A stretch of 64,000 bases of DNA from Nocardioides sp. NBC_00368 (GTDB lineage: Bacteria > Actinomycetota > Actinomycetes > Propionibacteriales > Nocardioidaceae), in the NCBI RefSeq assembly GCF_036090055.1, contig NZ_CP107970.1, positions 2,296,501 through 2,360,500 on the forward strand, written 5' to 3'. Under the pieces are notes generated by a model. The model was not told the origin of the DNA. It saw nothing but the letters and a program-made list of their open reading frames with translations, and searched no databases. Shown here one piece after another: positions 7,990 to 16,633 of this stretch. The stretch's first letter is position 1, and every line of letters starts with the position of its first letter. Made by a program: the position numbers and the translations under genes.

Positions 7990-7995
7990 AACCTA
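7990..7995 (-). promoter_or_regulatory. -10 box, leaderless promoter of glycerate kinase
   Basis: TAGGTT on the minus strand, 6 bases before the ATG at 7983. Confidence 0.5.
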
Positions 7996-8065
7996 CCCGC
8001 GCACAGAAGTCGAGGGGCGGCCCAGGACCGCTGTCGACGTCGTAACCAATGCGCATGCGTCGCGT

Positions 8066-8071
8066 TAAGGT
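8066..8071 (+). promoter_or_regulatory. -10 box, leaderless promoter of the gene at 8078
   Basis: TAAGGT, 6 bases before the GTG at 8078. No ribosome site is present. It supports this GTG as the true start. Confidence 0.5.
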
Positions 8072-8077
8072 CGTTTC

Positions 8078-9127
8078 GTGCGGATCTTCGGGCGGCGCGG
8101 CGCCAGGGACTCAGAGAGCAGGCGGATCAGCGCCTTCTGGACCTGGTGGGCCCAGAAGGGCGCGCTGGCCTGCGGTGCCGCGCTCGACGCCGACGACCAG
8201 GACGCCCTGGTCACCCTGCTGGCACGACGGGTCGACGCGATGGAGGCGGGCCTGAGCTGGGAGGTCGGCCCCGGCCCCCTGGGCGGACGGCTGCTGGTCG
8301 TCTCCGCCGCCGGCAACCCGGACCATCGCGCGCTCGCGCGCCGCTGGCTGCTCGCCGCCCCCGAGCCCGACGGCGTCTCGCCGTGGGAGTTCAGCGACCA
8401 GCGCCCGCCGGTCGACGATCCGGTCGAGGCCGTGCTCACCACGCCCGGGGGCGACGCGCTCCGGCTCGCCGACGTGCTGGTCGGTGCCCGCCAGAAGGGC
8501 GCCCACTTCGATCTCACCCTCTTCCACCCGGCCTTCCTCGACCTCGCCGAGGACGCCCGGCTGCAGGTCGCTTTCCACGCTCTCGACACCACGCTGGGCG
8601 AGTCCAGCACGGAGCTGTGGATCGGCGAGGTCGAGACCACCACGGTCCGTCCCCATGACGGCTTCGGGCTCGACGGGCTGCGGGCAGCGGTGCGGAACCT
8701 CCGCAAGGAGTACGTCGACCCCGACGGCAACCCTGCCTGGGTGCTCCTCCACGGGGAGAGCCCCCGGGGTCCGGTGATCGCGAGCGCGGTCGTGCCGCTG
8801 CACCCGGTGACGGCGCCCAACCTGACCCATCACGTCGGTGTGATGGTGCCCTACGTCGGCTTCGCCGAGCGCGGCCTCCCCTCGGCCGACGCGCTGCACG
8901 AGCTGAGTCAGCTCGAGGACCGGCTCGCCATGAACCTCGGTCCCGACGGCCGCGTCGTGGCGCACGAGACCACCAACGGCGTACGCCTTCTCCACGCCTA
9001 CGTCGACCCCACCACCTCTGCCCCGCAGCGGCTCGAGGAGACGGTCGGCGGCTGGGTCCACGGCGATGTCATCACCCGGGTCGACACCGACCCGGCCTGG
9101 GACGCCGTCCGCCCGTTGCGCGCCTGA
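8078..9127 (+). CDS. Uncharacterised protein, possibly DUF695-related
   Basis: 349-residue soluble protein with no signal peptide or membrane segment. It starts with a basic stretch and an aromatic segment (FWTWW), then mixed alpha/beta sequence. Repeated segments with the wording of DUF695-type proteins (FDLTLFHPAFLDL, FHALDTTLGE) are visible in the middle. The C-terminal half (about 230-340) looks like a second, separate domain with FAERGLPSADAL and ending in VDTDPAW. No catalytic motif is recognised. It stands alone between glycerate kinase and nadA, both of which have their own promoters. Confidence 0.7.
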   Translation: MRIFGRRGARDSESRRISAFWTWWAQKGALACGAALDADDQDALVTLLARRVDAMEAGLSWEVGPGPLGGRLLVVSAAGNPDHRALARRWLLAAPEPDGVSPWEFSDQRPPVDDPVEAVLTTPGGDALRLADVLVGARQKGAHFDLTLFHPAFLDLAEDARLQVAFHALDTTLGESSTELWIGEVETTTVRPHDGFGLDGLRAAVRNLRKEYVDPDGNPAWVLLHGESPRGPVIASAVVPLHPVTAPNLTHHVGVMVPYVGFAERGLPSADALHELSQLEDRLAMNLGPDGRVVAHETTNGVRLLHAYVDPTTSAPQRLEETVGGWVHGDVITRVDTDPAWDAVRPLRA

Positions 9128-9188
9128 CGAGCGCACCGCCCGGACCACGATGTGACCCACGCCACCGGGGCGTCGAGCCCTCGACATG

Positions 9189-9207
9189 TATTATCGTCAT
9201 CATGACG
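9189..9207 (+). promoter_or_regulatory. nadA leaderless promoter with palindrome over the start codon
   Basis: TATTAT (9189-9194) is a near-consensus -10 box, 7 bases before the nadA ATG at 9202. A perfect palindrome CGTCAT-C-ATGACG (9195-9207) covers the start site and start codon. A NAD-responsive repressor such as NrtR or a NiaR-type protein would be a reasonable binder, but that is inference. Confidence 0.5.
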
Positions 9208-10374
9208 ACTGTCGACCTCCCGCTGCTCCCCCTGGGGCGCGGCACCGACCTGAACTCCGAGCGTGGCGTCGAGTGCCCCGGCGACCTGCCGGCGGCCTCC
9301 GACCCCGACCTGGTGAAGCGCGCTCTCGCCGCCAAGGAGAAGCTGGGCGAGAAGGTGTTCGTCCTCGGACACCACTACCAGCGCGACGAGGTCATCCAGT
9401 TCGCCGACGTGACCGGGGACTCCTTCAAGCTCGCGCGTGACGCGGCTGCCCGGCCGGACGCGGAGTACATCGTCTTCTGTGGCGTGCACTTCATGGCCGA
9501 GTCGGCCGACATCCTGACCTCGCCGTCGCAGGCGGTCATCCTCCCCGACCTCGCCGCCGGCTGCTCGATGGCCGACATGGCGCGGCTGGGCCAGGTCGAG
9601 AAGGCCTGGGAGGCGCTCTCCGAGGCGGGTGTGGCCGAGCAGGTCGTGCCGGTGACCTACATGAACTCCTCGGCCGACATCAAGGCGTTCTGCGGCCGCC
9701 ACGACGGCGTCGTGTGCACCTCGTCCAACGCTCAGGCCGTGCTGGAGTGGGCCTTCGAGCAGAAGGACGACGCCAAGGTCCTCTTCTTCCCCGACCAGCA
9801 CCTCGGCCGCAACACCGCGGTCCTGAAGCTCGGTATGTCGCTGGACGACTGCGTGGTCTGGGACCCGCTCAAGCCCGGCGGCGGCGTCAGCGCCGAGGAG
9901 CTCCGGGCGGCGAAGGTGATCCTGTGGAAGGGCCACTGCTCGGTCCACGGCCGCTTCTCCCCCGACACCATCGACGACCTGCGCGCCGAGATCCCGGGCG
10001 TGCAGATCCTGGTCCACCCCGAGTGCCAGCACGAGGTCGTCCTCAAGGCCGACCTGGTCGGCTCGACCGAGTTCATCATCAACACGATCGAGGCCGCTCC
10101 GGCCGGCACGGCCTGGGCGATCGGCACCGAGCTCAACCTGGTCAAGCGCCTGGCCGCCGCCCACCCCGACAAGCGGATCGTCTTCCTCGACCGCACCGTG
10201 TGCTATTGCTCGACGATGAACCGCATCGACCTGCCCCACTTCGTCTGGGCTCTCGAGTCCCTGGTCGAGGGCCAGGTCGTCAACCGCATCGAGGTCGACG
10301 CGGAGACCGAGCACTACGCCAAGCTGGCCCTCCAGCGCATGCTCGACCTGCCCGGCAAGACGCAGGACGACTGA
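9202..10374 (+). CDS. nadA: Quinolinate synthase
   Basis: Makes quinolinate from iminoaspartate and dihydroxyacetone phosphate, the second step of de novo NAD synthesis, using a [4Fe-4S] cluster. The 390-residue protein has the family hallmarks: LGHHYQRDEV near residue 55, FCGVHFMAESA, KGHCSVHGRF and the C-terminal VCYCST. The Cys in the last three segments are the expected cluster ligands. Length fits the longer actinobacterial form. No nadB or nadC lies next to it in this window. Fe-S loading could involve ErpA, encoded 2.4 kb away. Confidence 0.95.
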   Translation: MTTVDLPLLPLGRGTDLNSERGVECPGDLPAASDPDLVKRALAAKEKLGEKVFVLGHHYQRDEVIQFADVTGDSFKLARDAAARPDAEYIVFCGVHFMAESADILTSPSQAVILPDLAAGCSMADMARLGQVEKAWEALSEAGVAEQVVPVTYMNSSADIKAFCGRHDGVVCTSSNAQAVLEWAFEQKDDAKVLFFPDQHLGRNTAVLKLGMSLDDCVVWDPLKPGGGVSAEELRAAKVILWKGHCSVHGRFSPDTIDDLRAEIPGVQILVHPECQHEVVLKADLVGSTEFIINTIEAAPAGTAWAIGTELNLVKRLAAAHPDKRIVFLDRTVCYCSTMNRIDLPHFVWALESLVEGQVVNRIEVDAETEHYAKLALQRMLDLPGKTQDD

Positions 10375-10381
10375 CCCCTTC

Positions 10382-10457
10382 CAGCCGAGGCGTCGGCTAC
10401 GTCGGCCGAGGTGGCACTCCGGTGCCACCTCGGCCGACGTGCGTGACGCCTCGGCTG
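10382..10457. terminator. Very long hairpin between convergent nadA and a sensor kinase
   Basis: Inner stem of 18 perfect pairs (10400-10417 with 10422-10439, loop TCCG), then a 5x5 internal loop, then an outer stem of 13 perfect pairs CAGCCGAGGCGTC/GACGCCTCGGCTG (10382-10394 with 10445-10457). The structure starts 8 bases after the nadA stop and ends 4 bases before the kinase stop. It should end transcription from both sides. Confidence 0.85.
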
Positions 10458-10460
10458 CGG

Positions 10461-11873
10461 TCAGCTGGTGGGGAGACGTACGGCGATCGTGGTGTCGCCG
10501 GGGACGCTGGTCAGACTCACGGTGCCGCCGTGGGCGGTGACGATGGCGTGGACGAGGGCGAGGCCGAGGCCGGCGCCGCCGTCGCGCTGACGAGCCTCGT
10601 CGGCCCGGGTGAAGCGCTCGAAGGCGTGCGGGACCAGAGCGGGCGGGAAGCCGGGGCCGTCGTCGTGGACGTCGAAGCCGTCAGGACGTACGCGGACCGT
10701 GACCGTGGTGCCGGCCGGCGTGTGCCGCCGCTCGTTGGTGAGCAGGTTGCTGATCACCTGGTGGAGCCGCTGGGCGTCGCCGGTGACGATCACCTCGGCG
10801 TCACCGGAGTCGGCGTCGGCGGGCAGCTCGAGCCGCCAGGTGTGTGAGGGGTCGACGACGCGGGCGTCGTCGACGGCCTCCAGGAGCAGCCGGGTCAGGT
10901 CGACCGAGTCACGAGCCAGCGGGCGACCCTGGTCGAGGCGCGCGAGCAGGAGCAGGTCCTCGACCAGCGCGGTCATCCGCAGCGACTCCTCCTCCACCTT
11001 GCCGAGCGCCGTCGGGACCGCCTCGGGCCGCTGCTGGGCGAGCTCGGTGTAGCCCCGGATGGTGGTCAGCGGGGTGCGCAGCTCATGGGAGGCGTCGGCG
11101 ACGAACTGGCGTACCTGCTGCTCGCTGCGGTGGCGCTCGGCCAGCGAGGTCTCGACGTGATCGAGCAGCGAGTTGAGCGCGGCGCCGACCTGGCCGACCT
11201 CGGTGTCCTCGTCGGTGAGCCGCCCAGGGACCCGTTCGGTGACCGAGACCTCGCCGGAGGACAGCGGCAGTCCGGCGACGGTGTGGGCGGTGGCGGCGAC
11301 CTCGCGCAAGGGGCTGAGCTGGCGGCGTACGACGAGGTAGCCCGCACCTGCCGCGCCCACGACGCCCAGCAGGATCAGCAGGGCCTCCCAGTAGATCAGG
11401 CTGTCGATGGTGTTCTCGACCTCGCCAGTCGACATCCCGACGACCTGCACCGCCTGCTCACCGGTGTCGAGGAAGCCGGATTCGGCCACCACACGGTAGT
11501 TGCCGTGATTCGGCAGTTCGACGTCGTGGGGTCGGGCGTCGACGCGTACGTCCTCGAGAACATCGAGGTCGGCGTCCGACAGCTCGTCGGCCGCATCCGG
11601 GACGAAGCCACCGATCTGGCTGTCGGGCGCGGACGACGCCGGGATGACCGCGCGGATCGCACCCGGCGGAACGTTGGCCATGCCCGCGGGCCCCGGACGG
11701 TTCACCGAGCGCGCCATCTCCTTGACGTCCCGGTCGAGACGCTCCATCAGCGTCTGGCGCAGCGCGATCGTGGCGAACGTGGCGATCAGGAGCGAGACGA
11801 CCAGCACCAAGGAGACCGCGGTGATGACCAGGCGCGAGATGAGCGGCGCGACCAGCCGCTTCAGCCGGCTCAC
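10461..11873 (-). CDS. Two-component sensor histidine kinase
   Basis: 470-residue membrane kinase. TM helices at about 12-36 and 163-183 frame an extracytoplasmic sensor segment, followed by a HAMP linker and the dimerisation/phosphoacceptor box DASHELRTPLT with H263. The ATPase domain shows an N box NLLTNERRH, a G1 box DDGPGF and a G2 region GGAGLGLALV. The type resembles actinobacterial TcrY/TrcS-like kinases. Its start overlaps the regulator stop by ATGA. It is the last gene of the minus-strand run beginning with the ABC transporter adaptor, so it may sense substrates or envelope stress linked to that exporter. Confidence 0.92.
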   Translation of the reverse strand: MSRLKRLVAPLISRLVITAVSLVLVVSLLIATFATIALRQTLMERLDRDVKEMARSVNRPGPAGMANVPPGAIRAVIPASSAPDSQIGGFVPDAADELSDADLDVLEDVRVDARPHDVELPNHGNYRVVAESGFLDTGEQAVQVVGMSTGEVENTIDSLIYWEALLILLGVVGAAGAGYLVVRRQLSPLREVAATAHTVAGLPLSSGEVSVTERVPGRLTDEDTEVGQVGAALNSLLDHVETSLAERHRSEQQVRQFVADASHELRTPLTTIRGYTELAQQRPEAVPTALGKVEEESLRMTALVEDLLLLARLDQGRPLARDSVDLTRLLLEAVDDARVVDPSHTWRLELPADADSGDAEVIVTGDAQRLHQVISNLLTNERRHTPAGTTVTVRVRPDGFDVHDDGPGFPPALVPHAFERFTRADEARQRDGGAGLGLALVHAIVTAHGGTVSLTSVPGDTTIAVRLPTS

Positions 11874-12592
11874 TCAGCGGCCTTCAGCACATACCCCGCG
11901 CCGCGCATCGTGTGGATCATCGGCTCCCGGCCGGCGTCGATCTTCTTGCGCAGGTAGGAGATGTAGAGCTCGACGACGTTGGCCTGACCACCGAAGTCGT
12001 AGGACCAGACCCGGTCGAGGATCTGGGCCTTGGACAGCACCCGCCGCGGGTTGCGCATCAGAAAGCGGAGCAGCTCGAACTCGGTGGCGGTGAGGCCGAT
12101 CTCCTCCCCCGCGCGGTGCACCTCTCGGGAGTCCTCGTCCATCGTGAGGTCGCCGACGCGGATCACCGAGTGCTCCTCGATCCGGGTCGCGCCGGCCCGC
12201 CGCATCAGGGCACGCAGCCGCGCGACGAGCTCCTCGAGCGAGAACGGCTTGGTCACGTAGTCGTCACCACCCGCGGTCAGCCCCGCGACCCGGTCCTCGA
12301 CCGCGTCCTTGGCGGTGAGGAAGAGGACGGGTACGTCCGGGCTGGTCGCCCGCACCCGGCGCAGGACCTCGAGCCCGTCGAAGTCGGGCAGCATCCAGTC
12401 GAGCACGATGGCGTCGGGGGCGGTCTCCTTCGCGGCGGCCACGGCCTTGGAGCCGGAATGGGCCATGGTGACGGCCCAGCCCTCGAACCGCAGCGCCATC
12501 GAGATCAGCTCGGCGATGTTCACCTCGTCGTCGACGACGAGCACCCGAAGGGGCGAGCCGTCGGGGCGAGTCAGGTCCTGTGCTCCGGTCAT
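11870..12592 (-). CDS. OmpR-family response regulator
   Basis: 240-residue regulator with an N-terminal receiver (acidic pair D21/D22, phospho-acceptor D65 in VLDWMLPD, conserved Lys in DYVTKPF) and a C-terminal winged helix with ILDRVWSYDFGGQ and the wing MRGAGYVL. It pairs with the kinase that follows with a 4-base overlap. It starts 60 bases after the adaptor gene. CATGAT six bases before its ATG may give it a weak promoter of its own. Expected targets are its own operon and cell-envelope genes. Confidence 0.93.
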   Translation of the reverse strand: MTGAQDLTRPDGSPLRVLVVDDEVNIAELISMALRFEGWAVTMAHSGSKAVAAAKETAPDAIVLDWMLPDFDGLEVLRRVRATSPDVPVLFLTAKDAVEDRVAGLTAGGDDYVTKPFSLEELVARLRALMRRAGATRIEEHSVIRVGDLTMDEDSREVHRAGEEIGLTATEFELLRFLMRNPRRVLSKAQILDRVWSYDFGGQANVVELYISYLRKKIDAGREPMIHTMRGAGYVLKAAE

Positions 12593-12652
12593 GACCCCAT
12601 CATGCGTCCGTTTGCTGTGTGGCGCCTGTGAGGTCGCTGTGGTGTGTCGATG

Positions 12653-14518
12653 TCATCGCCGGCCACCTGGCACGGCGGGCACCTGTCCGCCCGGACCGAC
12701 GAACCTCTGGACCTCACCACCCTGGCGCCCGAAGCTTTCCTGCCCGGAGGTGTCGCCGCCGGGCAGGTCCTGGGACAGGTCAGCCAGCGCGACCCGCTGC
12801 CCTTCCTCGAGACCGTCGGTGACCTCGATCCTGGTGTCGCCGACCAGACCCGTGGTGACCGGCGTGCGCTCGGCCGAGTCGCCGTCGACGACCGTCACCG
12901 AGCCGTCGGAGAGGGCGGAGGCCGGGATGGTCACGACGTCCTCCGCGGACCCGACGACGACGTCCACGGTGGCCGTGCTGCCGGCGAGCAGGTCGAGGCC
13001 GCTCTCGTCGAGGGTGACGGTCACCGGGAACCTGCTGCTGCCCGAGGAGGTGTCGGGAACCCTTCCGACGAGGGTGACCGTGCCCGGGAGAGCCTTCTCG
13101 GCTCCTGCCGGCGTGACGGTCGCGACCTGCCCGGTCTCGAGCTGCTCGACCTGGGTGGCACTGACGGTCAGCTCCACGCTGGTCAGGCCCTCCCCGATGA
13201 GTGTGACCGCCTGGGTGCCGGCCGAGGCGCTGTCACCCTTCTTCACCGCGACCGAGGCGACCGTGCCCGCCGCCGGAGCCTTCAGCACCGCACCCGCGAG
13301 CGCTGCCTCGGCCGCGGCGACGTCCGCCTTCGCCCGGTCGATCTCGGCCTGGTCCTCGGCCAGGGTCGCGGCGGTCACGCTCTCGCCTCCACCGCCTCCG
13401 CCGGCGCCGTCGGACGTGCCGGGAGAGCCTGACGTGTCGGAGCCGCCGGCTCCTCCCGATCCGCTCGGGCTGCCTCCGCTCCGCTCTCCCGGCGCGCCCC
13501 CGGGCATCTCGGCTGATCCGCCCGAGGGCTGCCCGGAGCCTTCCTGGGTCTGCCCGTCGCCGGGCTGGTCCGGATTCCCTCCACCCGGCGATCCCGCGCT
13601 CGCGAGGGCCTGGTCGAGCTGCGCGCTGTAGTCCTTCAGGTCCTCCTTCGCGCTCGTCACCGCCTTCTTCGCCTCGGCGACGGCACCCTGGGCCGAGCCG
13701 AGCAGAGCCGCGGCCTCGGTCACGGTCCCACCGGCCTTCCGCTGAGCGCCGAGCGCGGTCTCCAGGTCCTCGTCGCACGACGTCGAGGTGTCGTCGGCAC
13801 AGGACGCCTGGGCTGCCGCGAGCGCCGTGGCGAGCTCACCGTTCTCGTCGAGGGTGCCGCCGGCCGCCACCAGGGCGGTCAGCTTCTCCAGAGCGGAGGC
13901 GAGGTCGGCCTGCGCGGTGCCGAGCTCGTCGTCGGCGGTGTCGAGCGCCTTCTGGGCCGAGACGACCGCGTCCTGGAGCTTCCGGATCTCGGCAACGAGC
14001 TCGGCGGTGGCGTCGGTCGACGCGCCGAGCGCGGTGGCCGCAGACGCCGACCCGGTCCAGACCGCCGCGAGGTTCTCACCGGAGGACCCGCCCGCCGAGC
14101 TCGGCGACGCGGTCGTCTCCGACGAGGTCGAGGTGACGCCGGAGACCTGGGCCTCCTTGTCGCTCTGCAGCTGCGCACGGGCAGCGGCCAGAGTGGCCTT
14201 GGCGGAGGTGAGCGACTTCTTCAGCGACGTACGCTCCAACCGGGCCACCACCTGGCCCTTCTTCACCGTGTCGCCCTCAGTCAGGACCGACTCGACGGTC
14301 CCGTCGGTGGCGAAGGCGAGATCCGTGCGGCCGTTGGGCGCGACGGTGCCTGCCAGCGAGAGCGTCTGCTCCACGTCACCGGTGGTGACCGCGGCGGACC
14401 GGTAGCCGGCCGAGCCGGAGGTGGTGGCTGCGTACGCGGTGTAGCCACCACCCGCGACGACGATCAGTGCCGCCGCTCCGGTGGCCGCCTTGACCCAGGT
14501 GCGGGAAACGCGCCTCAC
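12653..14518 (-). CDS. Membrane-fusion adaptor (HlyD/MacA-like) with long coiled coil and Gly/Ser linker
   Basis: 621-residue exported adaptor with one N-terminal helix (about 7-26) and then a biotinyl-lipoyl-like half (SLAGTV...GDTVKKGQVVARL). Long Ala/Glu/Lys-rich coiled-coil arms follow. A low-complexity Gly/Ser/Pro region sits about residues 310-375. The second lipoyl half (LKAPAAGTVASVAVKKGDSASAG) and a beta-barrel domain complete the family layout. The GTG start overlaps the lipoprotein stop. Such proteins link MacB-type ABC exporters to the outside. In an organism with no outer membrane they probably span the thick wall. It is the second adaptor of the operon, much longer than the first. 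Confidence 0.85.
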   Translation of the reverse strand: MRRVSRTWVKAATGAAALIVVAGGGYTAYAATTSGSAGYRSAAVTTGDVEQTLSLAGTVAPNGRTDLAFATDGTVESVLTEGDTVKKGQVVARLERTSLKKSLTSAKATLAAARAQLQSDKEAQVSGVTSTSSETTASPSSAGGSSGENLAAVWTGSASAATALGASTDATAELVAEIRKLQDAVVSAQKALDTADDELGTAQADLASALEKLTALVAAGGTLDENGELATALAAAQASCADDTSTSCDEDLETALGAQRKAGGTVTEAAALLGSAQGAVAEAKKAVTSAKEDLKDYSAQLDQALASAGSPGGGNPDQPGDGQTQEGSGQPSGGSAEMPGGAPGERSGGSPSGSGGAGGSDTSGSPGTSDGAGGGGGGESVTAATLAEDQAEIDRAKADVAAAEAALAGAVLKAPAAGTVASVAVKKGDSASAGTQAVTLIGEGLTSVELTVSATQVEQLETGQVATVTPAGAEKALPGTVTLVGRVPDTSSGSSRFPVTVTLDESGLDLLAGSTATVDVVVGSAEDVVTIPASALSDGSVTVVDGDSAERTPVTTGLVGDTRIEVTDGLEEGQRVALADLSQDLPGGDTSGQESFGRQGGEVQRFVGPGGQVPAVPGGRR

Positions 14519-15372
14519 GACGACGCTCCGTCCTGGCTCGGTGCGCCGCCCGGCATGCCGCCACGGCCCACGAATCCGGTGGTGCACTCGCCGTCGACCG
14601 GGTCGGAGACCGAGATCCGCTCGGCGGTGACCGCGCCGGTTTCGTCGGTCTCGCCGGTGGCGGTGACGCACCTGCCCACGGTCAGCGCGCTCTTGGTCGC
14701 GGTCTCGGTGGTCGCGTAGGTGGTGTCCGCGCCGACCGTGACGTTCACCGAGGCCGTCTCCTCGGAGTCGCGCGAGGTCGCCGCCACGGTGAAGCCCGTG
14801 GCGCTGACGGAGGTCACCTCACCCGAGGTGCCCCTGCCACCGGGGCCGCCCGAGGCCATCCCGTCGGGCATGTCACTGGGCATATCGCTGGGGATATCGC
14901 TGGGCGCTCCCTCGGGCCGCTGCCCGCCTCCGAACCCTCCACCATCGGAGCAGGTGCCGTCGGTCTTCTCGGTGATCCGGACGGTGCCCGCCGCCACGGC
15001 GGTCTCGCCCGGCTCGGAGCCGTCCGCAGTCGTGACCATGACGCAGCTGCCGACCGTGACGTCGGCGAGCGCGGCCTCGACCTGGTGGCTGATGGTGGTC
15101 TCGTCGGTATAGGTGACCGCGGTCTGGGAGTCGCTGCTCTGCACCTGCAGGGTGCTGCCGTCGATGGCGGCGATCTCACCGGAGGCGCCCGGCATCCCGC
15201 CACCCATCCCCCGGATCTGTCCCTGGCCCTGGCCGTACCCCTGCCTCTGCAGGTCCGTGGCGGAGTCGTCGGCGGCGCCACAGCCGCTCAGGACGAGGAG
15301 CCCGGCCGCGGCGAGGGCGACGAACGGCAGCGGGCCGGCCCGGCGCACGCCGGGTGTGAACGTGGTGGTCAT
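14515..15372 (-). CDS. Lipoprotein with two DUF5666-like repeats
   Basis: 285-residue predicted lipoprotein: hydrophobic stretch and lipobox LSGC with Cys31. Two homologous beta-rich repeats (about 64-130 and 178-262) share the pattern GE[IV]..[IV]....[FL].V, a thymine-like run of Thr/Ser, then VG.C[VM] and TA..[IV].[IV]. This looks like the DUF5666 domain. Between them lies a Gly/Pro/Met-rich, low-complexity linker with repeated SDMPSD units. It sits between the permease and the second adaptor, so it may be an external partner of the exporter. Confidence 0.75.
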   Translation of the reverse strand: MTTTFTPGVRRAGPLPFVALAAAGLLVLSGCGAADDSATDLQRQGYGQGQGQIRGMGGGMPGASGEIAAIDGSTLQVQSSDSQTAVTYTDETTISHQVEAALADVTVGSCVMVTTADGSEPGETAVAAGTVRITEKTDGTCSDGGGFGGGQRPEGAPSDIPSDMPSDMPDGMASGGPGGRGTSGEVTSVSATGFTVAATSRDSEETASVNVTVGADTTYATTETATKSALTVGRCVTATGETDETGAVTAERISVSDPVDGECTTGFVGRGGMPGGAPSQDGASS

Positions 15373-15403
15373 CGAGGTTCCTTCGTACGTCGAGATGGTG
15401 ATG

Positions 15404-16633
15404 TCACTCGCTGCGGAGCGCGTCGATCGGGGTCAGGCGAGCGGCCCGGCCGGCGGGGTAGACCCCGAAGCCGACGCCGAGCGCCAGGGAGGTGACCAGG
15501 GCGGCGGCGGTCGCGAGGAGAGACAGGGACACGGGCTGGTCGATCAGGCCGGGCAGACCCCAGGCGCCGACGGCGGCGATGGCGATGCCGACGATGCCTC
15601 CGGCCAGGCCGAGGAGGGATGCCTCGGCCAGGAACTGGCGCCGGATCACGGCCGGGGTCGCGCCGAGCGCCTTGCGCAGGCCGATCTCGCGGATCCGCTC
15701 GGTGACGGAGACGAGCATGATGTTCATGACGCCGATGCCGCCCACGAGCAGCGAGATGGCCGCGATGCCGCCGAGCAGCACCGTCAGGGTCTTGTTGGTG
15801 GCGTTGGCGGTCTCGACCAGCGAGTCCTGCGAAGAGATGGAGAAGTCGGCCTCCTCCGCGGTGACACCGTGCAGGTTGAGCAGCAGCGCGTCGATCTCCT
15901 GGTAGGCGGCCGCCAGGGCCTCGTCGGAGACCGCCTCGACGTAGACGGTCGAGACCGAGCCGTCGGTCGAGCCGGTGAGTGCCTTGGCCGTGCCCATCGG
16001 GGTGACCGCGGTGTCGTCCTCGGTCGAGCCCGATGAGCTCGCTCCGGTCGACTCCAGTACCCCGATCACGGTCAGAGCGGTGCCACCGACCGAGACCGTC
16101 TCCCCGACCGGACTGGCCGGCCCGGTGAAGAGCTCGGCGGCCGTGTCGGCGCCGAGCACGACCACCTTCGCGCCGGAGGCGACCTCCTGGGAGTTGAAGA
16201 ACCGGCCGGTCGCGACCTCGCGCTTGCGGACCTCGGGCCACGTGGTGGTGGCGCCGACCAGCGAGGTCGTCCAGTTGGTGGAGGCGGTGTCGAGCTGGGC
16301 GTTGGAGGTGGTCACCGGGGCGACCGCCTTCACGTCGGGAGCGGCCTCGTCGTCAGCGAGCGCCTCGGCGTCGGAGAGGGTCAGCGTGGAGGCCGACCCG
16401 AAGCCGCCGCGTACGCCCGAGGAGTCGGTGGACGAGCCCGGCGAGACGATCAGCAGGTTGCTCCCCAGTACGCTGATCTGGCTCTTGACCTGGTCCTGCG
16501 CCCCCTGGCCGAGGCCGACGGTGAGCACCACCGAGGCGATGCCGATGACGATGCCGAGCATGGTCAGCAGCGACCGCAGGCGGTGCGAGCGCACCGCGTC
16601 CCATGCGGTCGCGAGGGTCTCGGCCCAGCTCAT
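15404..16633 (-). CDS. MacB/FtsX-type ABC transporter permease
   Basis: 409-residue permease. The first helix lies at about 22-42, an extracytoplasmic MacB periplasmic-core domain spans about 50-280, and three helices lie in the C-terminal third. The conserved inner-face motif (RIREIGLRKALGAT, about 322-335) is intact. The family is mechanotransmission exporters rather than importers. Its start overlaps the ATPase stop by ATGA. Neighbouring adaptors and lipoprotein suggest export of a peptide, lipid or antibiotic. The substrate cannot be named. Confidence 0.9.
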   Translation of the reverse strand: MSWAETLATAWDAVRSHRLRSLLTMLGIVIGIASVVLTVGLGQGAQDQVKSQISVLGSNLLIVSPGSSTDSSGVRGGFGSASTLTLSDAEALADDEAAPDVKAVAPVTTSNAQLDTASTNWTTSLVGATTTWPEVRKREVATGRFFNSQEVASGAKVVVLGADTAAELFTGPASPVGETVSVGGTALTVIGVLESTGASSSGSTEDDTAVTPMGTAKALTGSTDGSVSTVYVEAVSDEALAAAYQEIDALLLNLHGVTAEEADFSISSQDSLVETANATNKTLTVLLGGIAAISLLVGGIGVMNIMLVSVTERIREIGLRKALGATPAVIRRQFLAEASLLGLAGGIVGIAIAAVGAWGLPGLIDQPVSLSLLATAAALVTSLALGVGFGVYPAGRAARLTPIDALRSE

